Translations under genes and position numbers: made by a program
Assembly: GCA_015523195.1 (NCBI GenBank)
Contig: WAKU01000052.1
Span: 1 to 36,779 of the forward strand
Source of the DNA: Thermococcus sp.
GTDB lineage: Archaea > Methanobacteriota_B > Thermococci > Thermococcales > Thermococcaceae
Direction of reading: 5' to 3'
DNA length: 36,779 nucleotides
In this document: positions 1 to 8,242 of the stretch, one piece after another
Numbering within the stretch: the stretch's first letter is position 1
How the letters are laid out: each line of letters begins with the position of its first letter
The notes under the pieces: generated by a model
The model's database searches: none
Seen by the model: only the letters and a program-made list of their open reading frames with translations
What the model was told of the DNA's origin: nothing

Positions 1-8
1 ATATTGGA

Positions 9-3000
9 ATGTCCAAGTTTGGTGGACAGTCACCGGTGGTGGTCATCGTGTCGTACTGGGCTAAAACCTACGGGCCTGGAGGAGCTGAGGCTGTGGCCCT
101 CGCGGAAAACGGCGATGTAATCGTCGCCGGGTACGTGGAGAAGAACGACAAAAAAGATGCTTTCGTCGCCCGCTTAGACAGGGACGGGAAGGTCAAGTGG
201 TTCAAAACCTACGGGGGAAGCGATGATGATGTTGCTACCGCGGTTGTGGTAGCTGATAATGGTGACGTTATTGTGGCGGGTTATACTGCGAGCTTCGGCC
301 CTAGAGGTTATAACTTTTGGGTTCTCAGACTCGATGGTGAGGGAAACGTTAAGTGGCAGAAAACCTACGGGGGAAAATACTGGGATGAGGCTAAAGCGAT
401 TGCAATAGCGAGCAATGGTGATGTTATCGTGGCCGGCTACAGTCAAAGCTTCGGCGCTGGTGAAAAAGACGTTTGGGTTCTCAGGCTTGATGAGAATGGT
501 AATGTAAAATGGCAGAAGACATACGGGGGAAGCGATGATGATGTTGCTACCGCGGTTGTGGTAGCTGATAATGGTGATATTATCGTGGCCGGATGCACTC
601 TCAGCTTCGGCGCTGGTAAAGATGACGTTTGGGTCCTCAGGCTTGACGCTAATGGTAACGTTAAGTGGCAGAAAACCTACGGGGGAAGCAGAGGTGATGG
701 GGCTAACACGGTTGCAATAGCGGATAATGGGGACATTATCGTGGCCGGATACACTCGAAGCTTCGGCGCTGGTGGCAGGGATGTTTGGGTCCTCAGGCTT
801 GACGGGAATGGAAACATTAAGTGGCAGAAAACCTACGGGGGCAAGTGGTGGAATGCGGCTTACGAGGTTGCCATCGCTCCGAACGGTGACGTTATCGTGG
901 CTGGCCATTATGGAGGTGACTTTTGGGTTCTAAGGCTTGACGAGAATGGTAATGTAAAGTGGCAGAAGACTTACGGGGGGAGCAGTTATGATTGGGCTAA
1001 CGCGGTTGCAGTAGAGGATAACGGCGACATTATCGTGGCCGGCTACACTAAAAGCTTCGGTGGGATTTGGGTTCTCCGCCTTCCGCCAGATGGGAACCTG
1101 CAGGGCTGTGAGTTCTGCAAGGATTCGGACGCTCGGGTAATGAAGACGAACGCCAAAGTCCACAACACTCACTGTGAAGTTCTCTCAGGAGTGGAAAAAT
1201 ATATAGTAGAGAACTCAAACGCCAGTATGAATCTCATCACGCCAAGTATCCAAACCCAATGTTACACCAAGTCTGAAGAGGTTAGAAGAATGGAAGGCCA
1301 GCTTCTATCGGCCATCACCCTCTCTGTACCTTCCCTGACCGAGGGGATTGAAGCTCCACTAAAACTCACCATCACCAACAACCTCGTCGATTCTCTCAAG
1401 GTAATCCTTGACCTCTCCGAAAACAGCTTTTTAAATCTTAAAGGGGCCAAACTCGAATTCCCGGAACTGAAGAAAGGGCGGAAAGCAAGCAGAACAATAA
1501 AAATCCAGCCGTTGAAATCTGGCAACTTCAACCTCAAAATCAAGGTTAAGGCAATCGTTAACGGTGTGACTCTTGATGCCGAGAAGACAATTCCCGTAAA
1601 GGTCGAGAAGCTGAACCCCGAAGAAATCCTCCACGTTGCCGTTCCACAGCTCGTCGAATCCCTTGAGGCTCCCCTAAAACTCACCATTAACAATGACTTA
1701 GCCGACTCCCTCAAGGCAACCCTCGACCTCTCCGGGAACGACTTCTTCGAGCTTGAGGAAACCGAAATCGAGTTCCCCGAGCTTAAGAGAGGACAGAAAA
1801 TAGCCAAGACTGTGATGGTGAAGCCCAAGTACGCCGGAAAATTCGACTTCAAGATCAAGATTAAAGCTATCGTGAACGGCCTTGAAATCGAAGCCGAGAA
1901 AGTAATCCCCGTTGAAGTCGCCGAGAGAACAGCAATCCTCCAAACCCCCGCCACTCCACCAATACCTGTAACGCCATCCCCCGCAACTCCAGTAACTCCC
2001 TCCGCTTCCTATCCGGCGGTTACATCCTTCCCCGCTGAACTAACGAGCGTTTACGAGCCGATTGAAGAGCTCGGCAGGGGCGGCTTCGCGAGGGTCTTCA
2101 AGGCAAAGCGCAAGAGGGACGGTGAAATCGTCGCCGTTAAGATCCCCCTCAGCCTCGACCCGATTACTGGAAAGTCCTTCCTGCGCGAGATAGAGAACTG
2201 GACGAAGCTGAAGCACCCGAACATTGTGAGGGTTTACGACTACAACATTCTTCCAGTTCCGTTCTTCGAGATGGAGTACTGCGAAGGCTCGCTGGAGAGA
2301 ATTCCAACGCCGATGAAAGCCAAGGAGGCTGCCCTGCTCGTTTTCAACATCGCTGAAGGCCTGAAGTACGCGCACTCTAAAGGGATCATCCACCGCGACC
2401 TTAAACCGAGCAACATCCTCCTGAAGAGCGGGATCCCGAAGATAAGCGACTGGGGGCTGAGCAAAGTCCTCGGGAAGAGCGGCACCACTACCACAAGCTT
2501 TACAGCCCTCTACGCGGCTCCGGAGCAGTTCAGCAAATCGAAGTTTGGGCCAACGGACGAGAGGACCGACATCTGGCAGTTAGGGGTTATCTTCTACCAG
2601 CTCGTGACAGGCAAGCTTCCATTTGAGAGCGACGATCCATTCGAGCTGATGTTCCTCATAATGAACGGGGATCCGGAGAAGCCGTCCGAGCTGAACCCCG
2701 AAGCCAAGGAGGTAGAACCCATAATCCTCAGGATGCTCGCGAAGGAAAAGGAAAGCAGATATGAGAGCGCGGCGGAACTCCAGAGCGACTTGGCCAGCTA
2801 CCTCGGGATAGAGTTCAGGCGCGAGTTGAAGAGGAGCAGGACTATGGGAGATAAGCGCTTGATAGTCTACTACCTCGGGAACCTGCTTATAATGAGCGTT
2901 AAGATGGGAAACCTGAGCGGGGCCTACAAGTACGCGAGCGACTTCACGATGCTGACGGATGGCGAGTTAAGACGGGAGTTCGAAGCCCTGTCGGAGCAGT

Positions 3001-3095
3001 TCAGGCTCCGCCTTGAGGAGCGGCTTGAAGTGCCGGTGGAGCTGATAGAGAAGACCGACGTTCTCGTGCACAGGGCGATGGTGAGGGTTCGCTAA
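9..3095 (+). CDS. Seven-repeat propeller / Ig-like / Ser-Thr protein kinase fusion
   Basis: Large multidomain protein, 1028 aa from the first visible ATG. The frame is open to the window edge, so the true start may lie upstream. Residues about 17-365 hold seven repeats of about 51 aa, each opening with W-x-K-T-Y-G and carrying NGDxIVAG and VWVLRLD motifs, as expected of a seven-bladed beta-propeller. A Cys-containing stretch follows (CEFC near 365, two more Cys). Two similar beta-rich modules (about 440-535 and 545-640) and a Pro/Thr linker (about 650-680) lead to a Hanks-type kinase: GRGGFARVF loop near 689, Lys711 in VAVK, HRDLKPSN at 795-802, then DWG at 814-816 in place of DFG, and an APE motif. 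A helical tail ends the protein. I see no transmembrane segment, so ATP use implies a cytosolic location unless upstream sequence says otherwise. The substrate is unknown. The N-terminal half looks less GC-rich than the kinase half. Confidence 0.9.
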   Translation: MSKFGGQSPVVVIVSYWAKTYGPGGAEAVALAENGDVIVAGYVEKNDKKDAFVARLDRDGKVKWFKTYGGSDDDVATAVVVADNGDVIVAGYTASFGPRGYNFWVLRLDGEGNVKWQKTYGGKYWDEAKAIAIASNGDVIVAGYSQSFGAGEKDVWVLRLDENGNVKWQKTYGGSDDDVATAVVVADNGDIIVAGCTLSFGAGKDDVWVLRLDANGNVKWQKTYGGSRGDGANTVAIADNGDIIVAGYTRSFGAGGRDVWVLRLDGNGNIKWQKTYGGKWWNAAYEVAIAPNGDVIVAGHYGGDFWVLRLDENGNVKWQKTYGGSSYDWANAVAVEDNGDIIVAGYTKSFGGIWVLRLPPDGNLQGCEFCKDSDARVMKTNAKVHNTHCEVLSGVEKYIVENSNASMNLITPSIQTQCYTKSEEVRRMEGQLLSAITLSVPSLTEGIEAPLKLTITNNLVDSLKVILDLSENSFLNLKGAKLEFPELKKGRKASRTIKIQPLKSGNFNLKIKVKAIVNGVTLDAEKTIPVKVEKLNPEEILHVAVPQLVESLEAPLKLTINNDLADSLKATLDLSGNDFFELEETEIEFPELKRGQKIAKTVMVKPKYAGKFDFKIKIKAIVNGLEIEAEKVIPVEVAERTAILQTPATPPIPVTPSPATPVTPSASYPAVTSFPAELTSVYEPIEELGRGGFARVFKAKRKRDGEIVAVKIPLSLDPITGKSFLREIENWTKLKHPNIVRVYDYNILPVPFFEMEYCEGSLERIPTPMKAKEAALLVFNIAEGLKYAHSKGIIHRDLKPSNILLKSGIPKISDWGLSKVLGKSGTTTTSFTALYAAPEQFSKSKFGPTDERTDIWQLGVIFYQLVTGKLPFESDDPFELMFLIMNGDPEKPSELNPEAKEVEPIILRMLAKEKESRYESAAELQSDLASYLGIEFRRELKRSRTMGDKRLIVYYLGNLLIMSVKMGNLSGAYKYASDFTMLTDGELRREFEALSEQFRLRLEERLEVPVELIEKTDVLVHRAMVRVR
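210..265 (+). repeat. 56-bp exact intragenic repeat, copy 1
   Basis: This 56-base stretch in the second propeller repeat recurs base for base at 522-577 in the fourth repeat. The other repeats match only at protein level. Perfect identity over 56 bases, silent positions included, suggests recent gene conversion or unequal exchange between blades. Confidence 0.9.
522..577 (+). repeat. 56-bp exact intragenic repeat, copy 2
   Basis: Second copy of the stretch at 210-265, in the same reading frame and encoding the same segment of the fourth propeller repeat. The copies are 312 bases apart. That distance is a multiple of three, so recombination between them would remove or add exactly two blades without a frameshift. 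Confidence 0.9.
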
Positions 3096-3120
3096 CGAGT
3101 CTTTATTTCTCTATATAAAA

Positions 3121-3135
3121 GGAAATATTTAAATA
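3121..3135 (+). promoter_or_regulatory. BRE/TATA promoter of the AAA ATPase gene
   Basis: The purine-rich GGAAATA followed by TTTAAATA (3128-3135) fits an archaeal BRE plus TATA box. Its centre is about 26 bases before the ATG at 3158, the usual TATA-to-start-site spacing, and there is no Shine-Dalgarno sequence before the ATG. Both points suggest a leaderless mRNA. Confidence 0.55.
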
Positions 3136-3157
3136 ATATGTCCATCTATATAAGACC

Positions 3158-4408
3158 ATGTTGGATAAAGATCTCGTGCTTCAGTACTTGGCCGACTTTC
3201 AGGAGAAAAAACTTCCCTCTCTCATCGAGAGGGAACTCAGGGTTCCGGTGAAAAGGGACTATGTGATAACCGTAATCGGGCCGAGGAGGAGTGGAAAGAC
3301 CTTCTACTTCTACCAGCTCATTAAAGAATTGCCAAGGGAAGAGACCCTGTACATGGATTTCGAGCATCCAGTTTTTGAGGGGTTTCAGCCAAAGGACATC
3401 CTTGAAGTGTTAAAGCTTCACCGCGAGGCCTTTGGGGAGCCGGGCTACATCTTCCTCGACGAGGTTCAGGCCGTTCCCGGATGGGAGAGGATGGTCAGGT
3501 ACCTCCACGATGAAGGTTATCACGTTTTCCTGACTGGTTCCTCCTCCAAGTTTCTCTCAAAGGAAGTTGCAACGCAGTTGAGGGGCAGGGCGTTGACTTA
3601 TACACTCCTGCCCTTCAGCTTTCGGGAGTTTCTGAGGGCTAAGGGCTTTAAGCCAAAGAAACCACTGAGCTCAAAGAAAGAAGCCCAGATAAAGTCCCTT
3701 CTCCTTGAATACCTCACATGGGGTGGCTTTCCCCAGGTCGTACTTGAAGAAGACGAAACGATAAGAGGGAAGCTCCTCTCCGAGTACTTGGACATGGTGG
3801 TTTACAAGGACATCGTGGAGAGGTACGGCGTCAGAAACCTTCACGTTATGAAGCTGCTCATCCGCTCCCTGATGCGCTCCTTTTCCAAGGAGTTCAGCGT
3901 CCACGCCTTCTACAACACCCTGAAGTCCCAGGGGATAAGCGTGGGCAAGGGCGTTCTCTACGAATACCTCGGTTACCTGGAGGACTCGATGAGCGTCTTC
4001 CTGCTGAAGAAGTTCAGCTATTCACTCAGGACGTCTGAGCTCTCCATTCCAAAGGTTTATCCCGTCGATGCGGGCTTTGCGAGGATATTTTCATTTACCC
4101 CAGACGTAGGAAGACTGATGGAGCTAACGGTTCTTCTCGAACTAAAGAGGCAAGATCGGGAGGTTTACTACTACAAGAACGGTAGAGAAGTTGATTTTGT
4201 CATCGTTGAGAAAGGTCGTCCTGCAGAGATGATTCAGGTGACCTATGCCAGGGATGGAGACGATCTTAGGCCGAGAGAAATAGAGGGACTGAAGAAGGCC
4301 GGGGACAGGTTGAACGTCGAGCGGAGAACGGTGGTCACCTGGGATTACGGTGATGAAAGAGTCGGTATAAAATTCGTTCCGCTCTGGGAATACCTCCAAA
4401 ACCTTTAA
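3158..4408 (+). CDS. Archaeal AAA-type ATPase with DUF4143-like C-terminus
   Basis: Predicted 416-aa P-loop ATPase. Walker A is GPRRSGKT at 41-48, Walker B is YIFLDE at 97-102, and a sensor-like LTGSSS follows near 125-130. The segment after the ATPase core, including PFSFREFL and a later KNGREVDFV, is typical of the AAA_14/DUF4143 group, whose C-terminal half resembles a PD-(D/E)XK nuclease fold. These proteins are abundant in Thermococcales and often sit alone; their cellular function is mostly unknown, and a toxin-antitoxin or mobile-element role has been suggested for relatives. No partner gene is visible here. The preceding kinase gene ends 62 bases upstream, and the spacer has a T-rich tract (about 3100-3112) plus this gene's own promoter, so it is probably transcribed separately. 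Confidence 0.85.
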   Translation: MLDKDLVLQYLADFQEKKLPSLIERELRVPVKRDYVITVIGPRRSGKTFYFYQLIKELPREETLYMDFEHPVFEGFQPKDILEVLKLHREAFGEPGYIFLDEVQAVPGWERMVRYLHDEGYHVFLTGSSSKFLSKEVATQLRGRALTYTLLPFSFREFLRAKGFKPKKPLSSKKEAQIKSLLLEYLTWGGFPQVVLEEDETIRGKLLSEYLDMVVYKDIVERYGVRNLHVMKLLIRSLMRSFSKEFSVHAFYNTLKSQGISVGKGVLYEYLGYLEDSMSVFLLKKFSYSLRTSELSIPKVYPVDAGFARIFSFTPDVGRLMELTVLLELKRQDREVYYYKNGREVDFVIVEKGRPAEMIQVTYARDGDDLRPREIEGLKKAGDRLNVERRTVVTWDYGDERVGIKFVPLWEYLQNL

Positions 4409-4440
4409 GTGCTCGGCCCTGACTTCTACACGGTGGTTGG

Positions 4441-5250
4441 ATGAGCTTGGGCGGGTTTTTTGAGAGGTACTTCGTTGACCCGATCCGGTATAATCAGGGT
4501 TACAACATAGTCAACACGACGGTCTACGCGATAATACTCGGGGTAGCGGTCGTCCTCCTCTACAAGTTCCTGAAGAGGATAGACGTCAGGGTCAATGAGG
4601 AGTTCTTCAAGGCCCTCATGCCCTACGTACTCCTCGGCCCCCTCATGCGCGCCATGACCGACTTAGGGATGCTCCCGAGGACGTACCTCACAGTTAGCCC
4701 CGGGGGGTACTTCGTTATAGCGGGCTTCGCGATAGCGGCCCTGCTCGTGGCGAGGAAGTACACGGATGGGCCCCGGCTCTACGGCCTTTACCGGGACATC
4801 GGGCTCCTCCTTCTCTCCGGCCTCCTTTTCATCCTTGTCATAAACTACGGCAGGCTCTCGGTCCGCTGGTCTTACCTGCTCTACTTCGTTCCGGTTCTAA
4901 CCGTCGCCGAGCTCTCAGTCTGGCTCGCCGCGAAGAAGTTCGACCTGATAAGGAACAACGGCATCTTGTTCTACACCCACTTCTACGACGCGACGACCAC
5001 TTTCGTTGGGCTGCAGTTCTTCGGCTTCTGGGAGCAGCACGTCCTCGCGAGAAAGCTTATATCCCTGACCGGGACGCCCGCGGCCATGTACCTCGAAAAG
5101 CTCCTGATACTCCTTCCGGTCGTCTACATCCTCGACAGGCTCATGGAGGATGAAGACCCGGATCTGATAAACTTCGTCAAGCTCGCCATATTCATCCTCG
5201 GCTTTGGGCCGGGGACGAGGAACCTCCTGATAGTACTGCTTAGGGGTTAG
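4441..5250 (+). CDS. DUF63 family integral membrane protein
   Basis: A 269-aa polytopic membrane protein with about seven hydrophobic segments, starting near residues 27-44 and continuing to the C-terminus. The PYVLLGPLMRAMTDLGMLPR region and overall length match the archaeal DUF63 family, whose function is unknown. The ATG follows GGTGGT at 4432-4437, a close Shine-Dalgarno match. A TATA-like CTTTAAG overlaps the stop codon of the preceding ATPase gene at about 4403-4409. The next gene starts 9 bases after the stop, so this is probably the first gene of a unit with the phosphatase, rhomboid and upp genes. Confidence 0.8.
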   Translation: MSLGGFFERYFVDPIRYNQGYNIVNTTVYAIILGVAVVLLYKFLKRIDVRVNEEFFKALMPYVLLGPLMRAMTDLGMLPRTYLTVSPGGYFVIAGFAIAALLVARKYTDGPRLYGLYRDIGLLLLSGLLFILVINYGRLSVRWSYLLYFVPVLTVAELSVWLAAKKFDLIRNNGILFYTHFYDATTTFVGLQFFGFWEQHVLARKLISLTGTPAAMYLEKLLILLPVVYILDRLMEDEDPDLINFVKLAIFILGFGPGTRNLLIVLLRG

Positions 5251-5259
5251 GTGATCTGA

Positions 5260-6027
5260 ATGGACGAGATGTGGAACCAAATAGGCTATTCAATAGCCAA
5301 GAACATCGAGAAGATAGTAATGCCGCTCTTCGGCACCCGCAAGGCTGGGGAGAACGTCGGGACGAACGTCAGCGGGGACGTGACGAAGTACGTTGACAGG
5401 CTGGCCGAGGACGTGGCCCTTGAGGCGCTGAAGCCCCTCCCAGTGAACATCGTGAGCGAGGAAATCGGAACCCTGGACAGGGGAAGCGACTACACCGTCG
5501 TCATAGACCCGATAGACGGCTCTTACAACTTCTCCGTCGGCGTGCCGGTGTTCGCCTTCAGCTTCGGCGTTTTCAAGGGGAGGAAGCCGGTTTACGGCTC
5601 GGTGTACGAGTTCACAACTGGAAGGTACTTCGAGGGGATCCCTGGAAAGGGGGCGTACCTGAACGGAGAGAGGATAAGGGTTAAGCCCCTTCCGCCCGAG
5701 AGGGCCGCCTTGAGCCTCTACACGCGCGGGCGCGGGACCGAACTTGCCGGGATGGTGAAGAGGATCAGGGTTCTCGGTGCGATAGCGGTGGAGTTGTCTT
5801 ACCTCGCCATGGGCTCCCTGCAGGCAGTGGTTGACGTAAGGAACTACGTCAGGCCGACGGACATAGCGGCGGCGTGCATAATAGCAAAGGAGGCCGGGGC
5901 GTTGGTTGTTGATGACGGGGGAAGGGAGTTGCGCCTTGAGCTCAACGCCGAGGCCGGCAACAACATCGTAGCTGCCAGCAGTGAGGAGCTGCTTGAGATG
6001 ATCTTGGGGGTGATGAACGGTGGGTAA
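5260..6027 (+). CDS. Inositol monophosphatase / fructose-1,6-bisphosphatase family
   Basis: A 255-aa soluble phosphatase of the archaeal IMPase/FBPase (type IV) family. It shows the metal-binding set Glu67-Glu68 (SEEIG), Asp83 and Asp86 in DPIDGSYNF, and Asp201 in the second family motif (RPTDIAAA followed by KEAG). Family members hydrolyse inositol-1-phosphate and fructose-1,6-bisphosphate with Mg2+ and serve inositol-phosphate solute synthesis or gluconeogenesis. Sequence alone does not settle which substrate dominates; many Thermococcales also have a separate type V FBPase. The start follows AGGTGATCT, a near-perfect ribosome binding site. The 3' end overlaps the next gene by 8 bases, which supports translational coupling. 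Confidence 0.88.
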   Translation: MDEMWNQIGYSIAKNIEKIVMPLFGTRKAGENVGTNVSGDVTKYVDRLAEDVALEALKPLPVNIVSEEIGTLDRGSDYTVVIDPIDGSYNFSVGVPVFAFSFGVFKGRKPVYGSVYEFTTGRYFEGIPGKGAYLNGERIRVKPLPPERAALSLYTRGRGTELAGMVKRIRVLGAIAVELSYLAMGSLQAVVDVRNYVRPTDIAAACIIAKEAGALVVDDGGRELRLELNAEAGNNIVAASSEELLEMILGVMNGG

Positions 6028-6634
6028 GCTCTTGGTGGCGGTTAGAAGCGCGCCCGCTACCTACTCGCTCTTCGCGGCAAACTTCGTGGTTTTTCTGTAC
6101 GAGCTCTACCTGAGCGGGGCGCCGGTTGTAAAGCCGATAGCCGTCCTCAAGCTCGGCCTCTTCAACCTCTGCGTTACCGAGTGCCACCAGTACTGGAGGC
6201 TCGTGAGCGCCATGTTCGTCCACCTCGGCTGGATCCACTTCGCCCTAAACATGTTCTTCCTGATCTACCTGGGCTCCCAGCTCGAAATACTCGTTGGGAA
6301 GCTCAGGTTCCTCACCGTTTACTTCCTCGCAGGTATACTCGGCAACGTCATGAGCGTGGTCTTCTTCGGCCCCTACTCACTCAGCGGCGGTGCGAGCGGC
6401 GCCCTCTTCGGGGTGGTCGGTGCGCTGATAATCATAGACGGCGTCCTCAAGAAGAACATCCAGGTGGCCCTGGCCAACGCCTTCTTCCTCTTCCTTATAA
6501 ACAGCTGGATGCCCCACGTCAACTTCATAGCCCACTTGGGCGGCCTTATCGTAGGCCTGCTCATGGGCTACCCCTACGCGGAGTACGTCAAGGGGCGCAT
6601 GATGAGGATGGAGTACTGGGAGGAAGTCTACTGA
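6020..6634 (+). CDS. Rhomboid family intramembrane serine protease
   Basis: A 204-aa membrane protein with six predicted transmembrane segments. The catalytic dyad is visible as Ser126 in GGASGALFG and His172 in AHLGG. The [10 protein letters not shown] segment supplies the His73 and Asn77 expected in the second helix. This is the compact six-helix core rhomboid without an extra domain. It should cleave single-pass membrane proteins within the membrane; its substrate is unknown. The GTG start lies inside the end of the phosphatase gene (8-base overlap), and the stop is followed within 10 bases by upp, so it lies in a co-transcribed cluster. Confidence 0.9.
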   Translation: MGKLLVAVRSAPATYSLFAANFVVFLYELYLSGAPVVKPIAVLKLGLFNLCVTECHQYWRLVSAMFVHLGWIHFALNMFFLIYLGSQLEILVGKLRFLTVYFLAGILGNVMSVVFFGPYSLSGGASGALFGVVGALIIIDGVLKKNIQVALANAFFLFLINSWMPHVNFIAHLGGLIVGLLMGYPYAEYVKGRMMRMEYWEEVY

Positions 6635-6644
6635 GGTGGTGGAG

Positions 6645-7313
6645 TTGATAGCCGACGGGAGATGGCGGGGTGTTTACTCCTTTGAGGACTCCCCCTTCAT
6701 AGCGGAGATCCTGACCGGGCTCAGGGACAGGAGAACGGACAGCATCTCCTTCAGGAAGGGCCTCGTCAAGCTCGGGAGGTACATGGGCTACGAGCTGACC
6801 AAGACGATGGGGGTTAAGGAGATCGAGGTTGAGACGCCGCTTGAGAAGACGAGGGGTGTTGTGGTGGAGGACAGGAGGCACGTTGTGATAGTCACTGTCC
6901 TCAGGGCCGCGATCCCCCTAATGGAGGGGCTTATAAAGGTCTTCGAGCACGCCCGCGTCGGCATAGTCTCGGCGTCCCGCGGCAAGGCACCGGAGTTCAG
7001 GATAGAGATGGCCTACATAAAGGTGCCGGACATAAACGGCGACGACACGCTCATCGTGGCCGATCCCATGATAGCCACCGGCTCCACGCTCCTGAGGGTT
7101 CTTGAGGAGGTAAGGAAATACGGCAGCCCGAAGAGGACAGTTATCTTAGGCGTCCTCGCGGCTCCTGAGGGGGTATCCCGGATAAAGGAAGCTTTTCCAG
7201 AGGTCGAGATCTTTGTTGCCGGGATCGACAGGGAGCTAAACGACCACGGCTACATCCTTCCGGGGCTTGGGGACGCCGGCGACAGGGCTTTCGGTGCTCC
7301 ACTCAAGGTTTAA
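6645..7313 (+). CDS. upp: Uracil phosphoribosyltransferase
   Basis: Converts uracil and PRPP to UMP (pyrimidine salvage). The PRPP-binding loop appears as [13 protein letters not shown], and the C-terminal [14 protein letters not shown] is a family hallmark for uracil recognition. I chose the TTG at 6645 (222 aa): GAGGTG at 6633-6638 then lies 6 bases upstream. The in-frame GTG codons at 6636 and 6639 overlap that ribosome binding site and have none of their own; using 6636 would add three residues. The binding site overlaps the stop codon of the rhomboid gene, consistent with coupled translation. Confidence 0.93.
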   Translation: MIADGRWRGVYSFEDSPFIAEILTGLRDRRTDSISFRKGLVKLGRYMGYELTKTMGVKEIEVETPLEKTRGVVVEDRRHVVIVTVLRAAIPLMEGLIKVFEHARVGIVSASRGKAPEFRIEMAYIKVPDINGDDTLIVADPMIATGSTLLRVLEEVRKYGSPKRTVILGVLAAPEGVSRIKEAFPEVEIFVAGIDRELNDHGYILPGLGDAGDRAFGAPLKV

Positions 7314-7320
7314 AAATGGC

Positions 7321-7331
7321 TTAGGCCCCGG
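7321..7331 (+). repeat. 11-bp direct repeat, left copy
   Basis: TTAGGCCCCGG just after upp. The identical 11 bases recur in the same orientation at 8243-8253, just after the cas6-like gene, so the two copies bracket it. They could be a target duplication left by insertion of the gene, or shared 3'-end signals. Confidence 0.6.
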
Positions 7332-7351
7332 TATTTATTGAATTTTCTTTA

Positions 7352-7367
7352 AAGTAAGGCTTTACTT
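7352..7367. repeat. Perfect 6-bp inverted repeat in the upp-cas6 spacer
   Basis: AAGTAA, four bases, then TTACTT, a perfect dyad about 125 bases before the cas6-like start codon. It follows a T-rich tract (7341-7350) that could end upp transcription. It may be an operator or part of a terminator. The rest of the 178-base spacer holds an imperfect CCTCC/GGAGG hairpin at about 7391-7409 and a possible BRE/TATA (CGAAAA, CTTATTA) at about 7424-7437. I find no CRISPR repeat here. Confidence 0.4.
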
Positions 7368-7491
7368 CATTGCTCTGAGAATCGTAAGTGCCCTCCAGTG
7401 CTGGGAGGATTATAACGCCCTTACGAAAACCTTATTAGCAGATTGAACCAAAGCTAAGTTGCCTGCAATAATCCAGTCCGGAGGGACTTAA

Positions 7492-8232
7492 ATGAGGATT
7501 GAAGTAAAACTCAGGCCCGTGGGGGAGGATCCCATACTCCCCTTCAATTACAACTATGAGGTTTACAAGCAGATCGTTGATAAGATCGCGCTGATATCGC
7601 CGGACCTGGCGAGGGAGGTAGAGGTCGGGCACTCCGATCTCTTCACCTTCTCAAGGATCCTCGTTAGAAAGAGGGAGCTTCTGCCCGAGCGTGGAATACG
7701 CGTCCTGTCCGACACGGTCTCACTTTACATATCCTCTCACTCCCCCCAGATCATAGGCAACATAACCGAGGGCTTTATGCTCAGCCCGGCAATGAGGATA
7801 GGGGATACCGACTTCATAGCCGACGACATAAAATCCCTCAAGGAGCCGGAGATGCGCGATGGAATGCTCTTCTCAACCCTGAGCCCGATAGTCGTTAGGA
7901 CTGTCAAGTTCACCAACAACAAGATGAAGATATGGGATCTGTACCCGAGTGAGCCCGCCTTCTTCGACAAGCTCCGGAAGGTCATGCTCCTCAGGTACTT
8001 AGAGCTCTACGGCGAGATGCCTTCGGATAGTGCGTTCAAGATAGACGTTGTAAAGTTCAAGCCCGTAAGGATACTCGTCGCCGAGTCCTACTACAGGGGC
8101 TCGCTCATGATATTCAGGTACTACGGCTCTGCAGAGATCGCGAAGTTCGGCTACGACCTTGGTTTTGGGGAGAAGACCCGCTACGGGTTTGGAATGGTCA
8201 AGAGCATCGACGAAGAGAAGGCATTTGGCTGA
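7492..8232 (+). CDS. cas6: Solitary Cas6-like CRISPR RNA-binding/processing protein
   Basis: A 246-aa protein of the Cas6 RAMP family. Support comes from the N-terminal ferredoxin-like start (MRIEVKLRP), the LFTFS motif at 50-54, the mid-protein FSTLSPIVV strand, and the C-terminal glycine-rich loop GYDLGFGEKTRYGFGMVK typical of Cas6. Aligning by eye to my memory of Pyrococcus furiosus Cas6, whose catalytic residues are Tyr31, His46 and Lys52, the matching positions here are Asp30, Val43 or a neighbour, and Asp49. The known triad is therefore absent, though His47 lies nearby. It may bind repeat RNA without cutting it, or use other residues. No other cas gene and no array is visible. GGAGGGA at 7480-7486 supports the ATG start. 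Confidence 0.88.
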   Translation: MRIEVKLRPVGEDPILPFNYNYEVYKQIVDKIALISPDLAREVEVGHSDLFTFSRILVRKRELLPERGIRVLSDTVSLYISSHSPQIIGNITEGFMLSPAMRIGDTDFIADDIKSLKEPEMRDGMLFSTLSPIVVRTVKFTNNKMKIWDLYPSEPAFFDKLRKVMLLRYLELYGEMPSDSAFKIDVVKFKPVRILVAESYYRGSLMIFRYYGSAEIAKFGYDLGFGEKTRYGFGMVKSIDEEKAFG

Positions 8233-8242
8233 CGGCTTTTCT

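Noticed and set aside
174..908. Long minus-strand open frame opposite the propeller repeats
   Set aside because: It mirrors the repeat period of the plus-strand protein, has no ribosome binding site, and arises from codon bias in the repeats.
7440..7480. GTTGC and CAATAA-like bases before cas6 resembling part of a Thermococcales CRISPR repeat
   Set aside because: The match is short and broken, there is no second copy, and no repeat-spacer periodicity is present.
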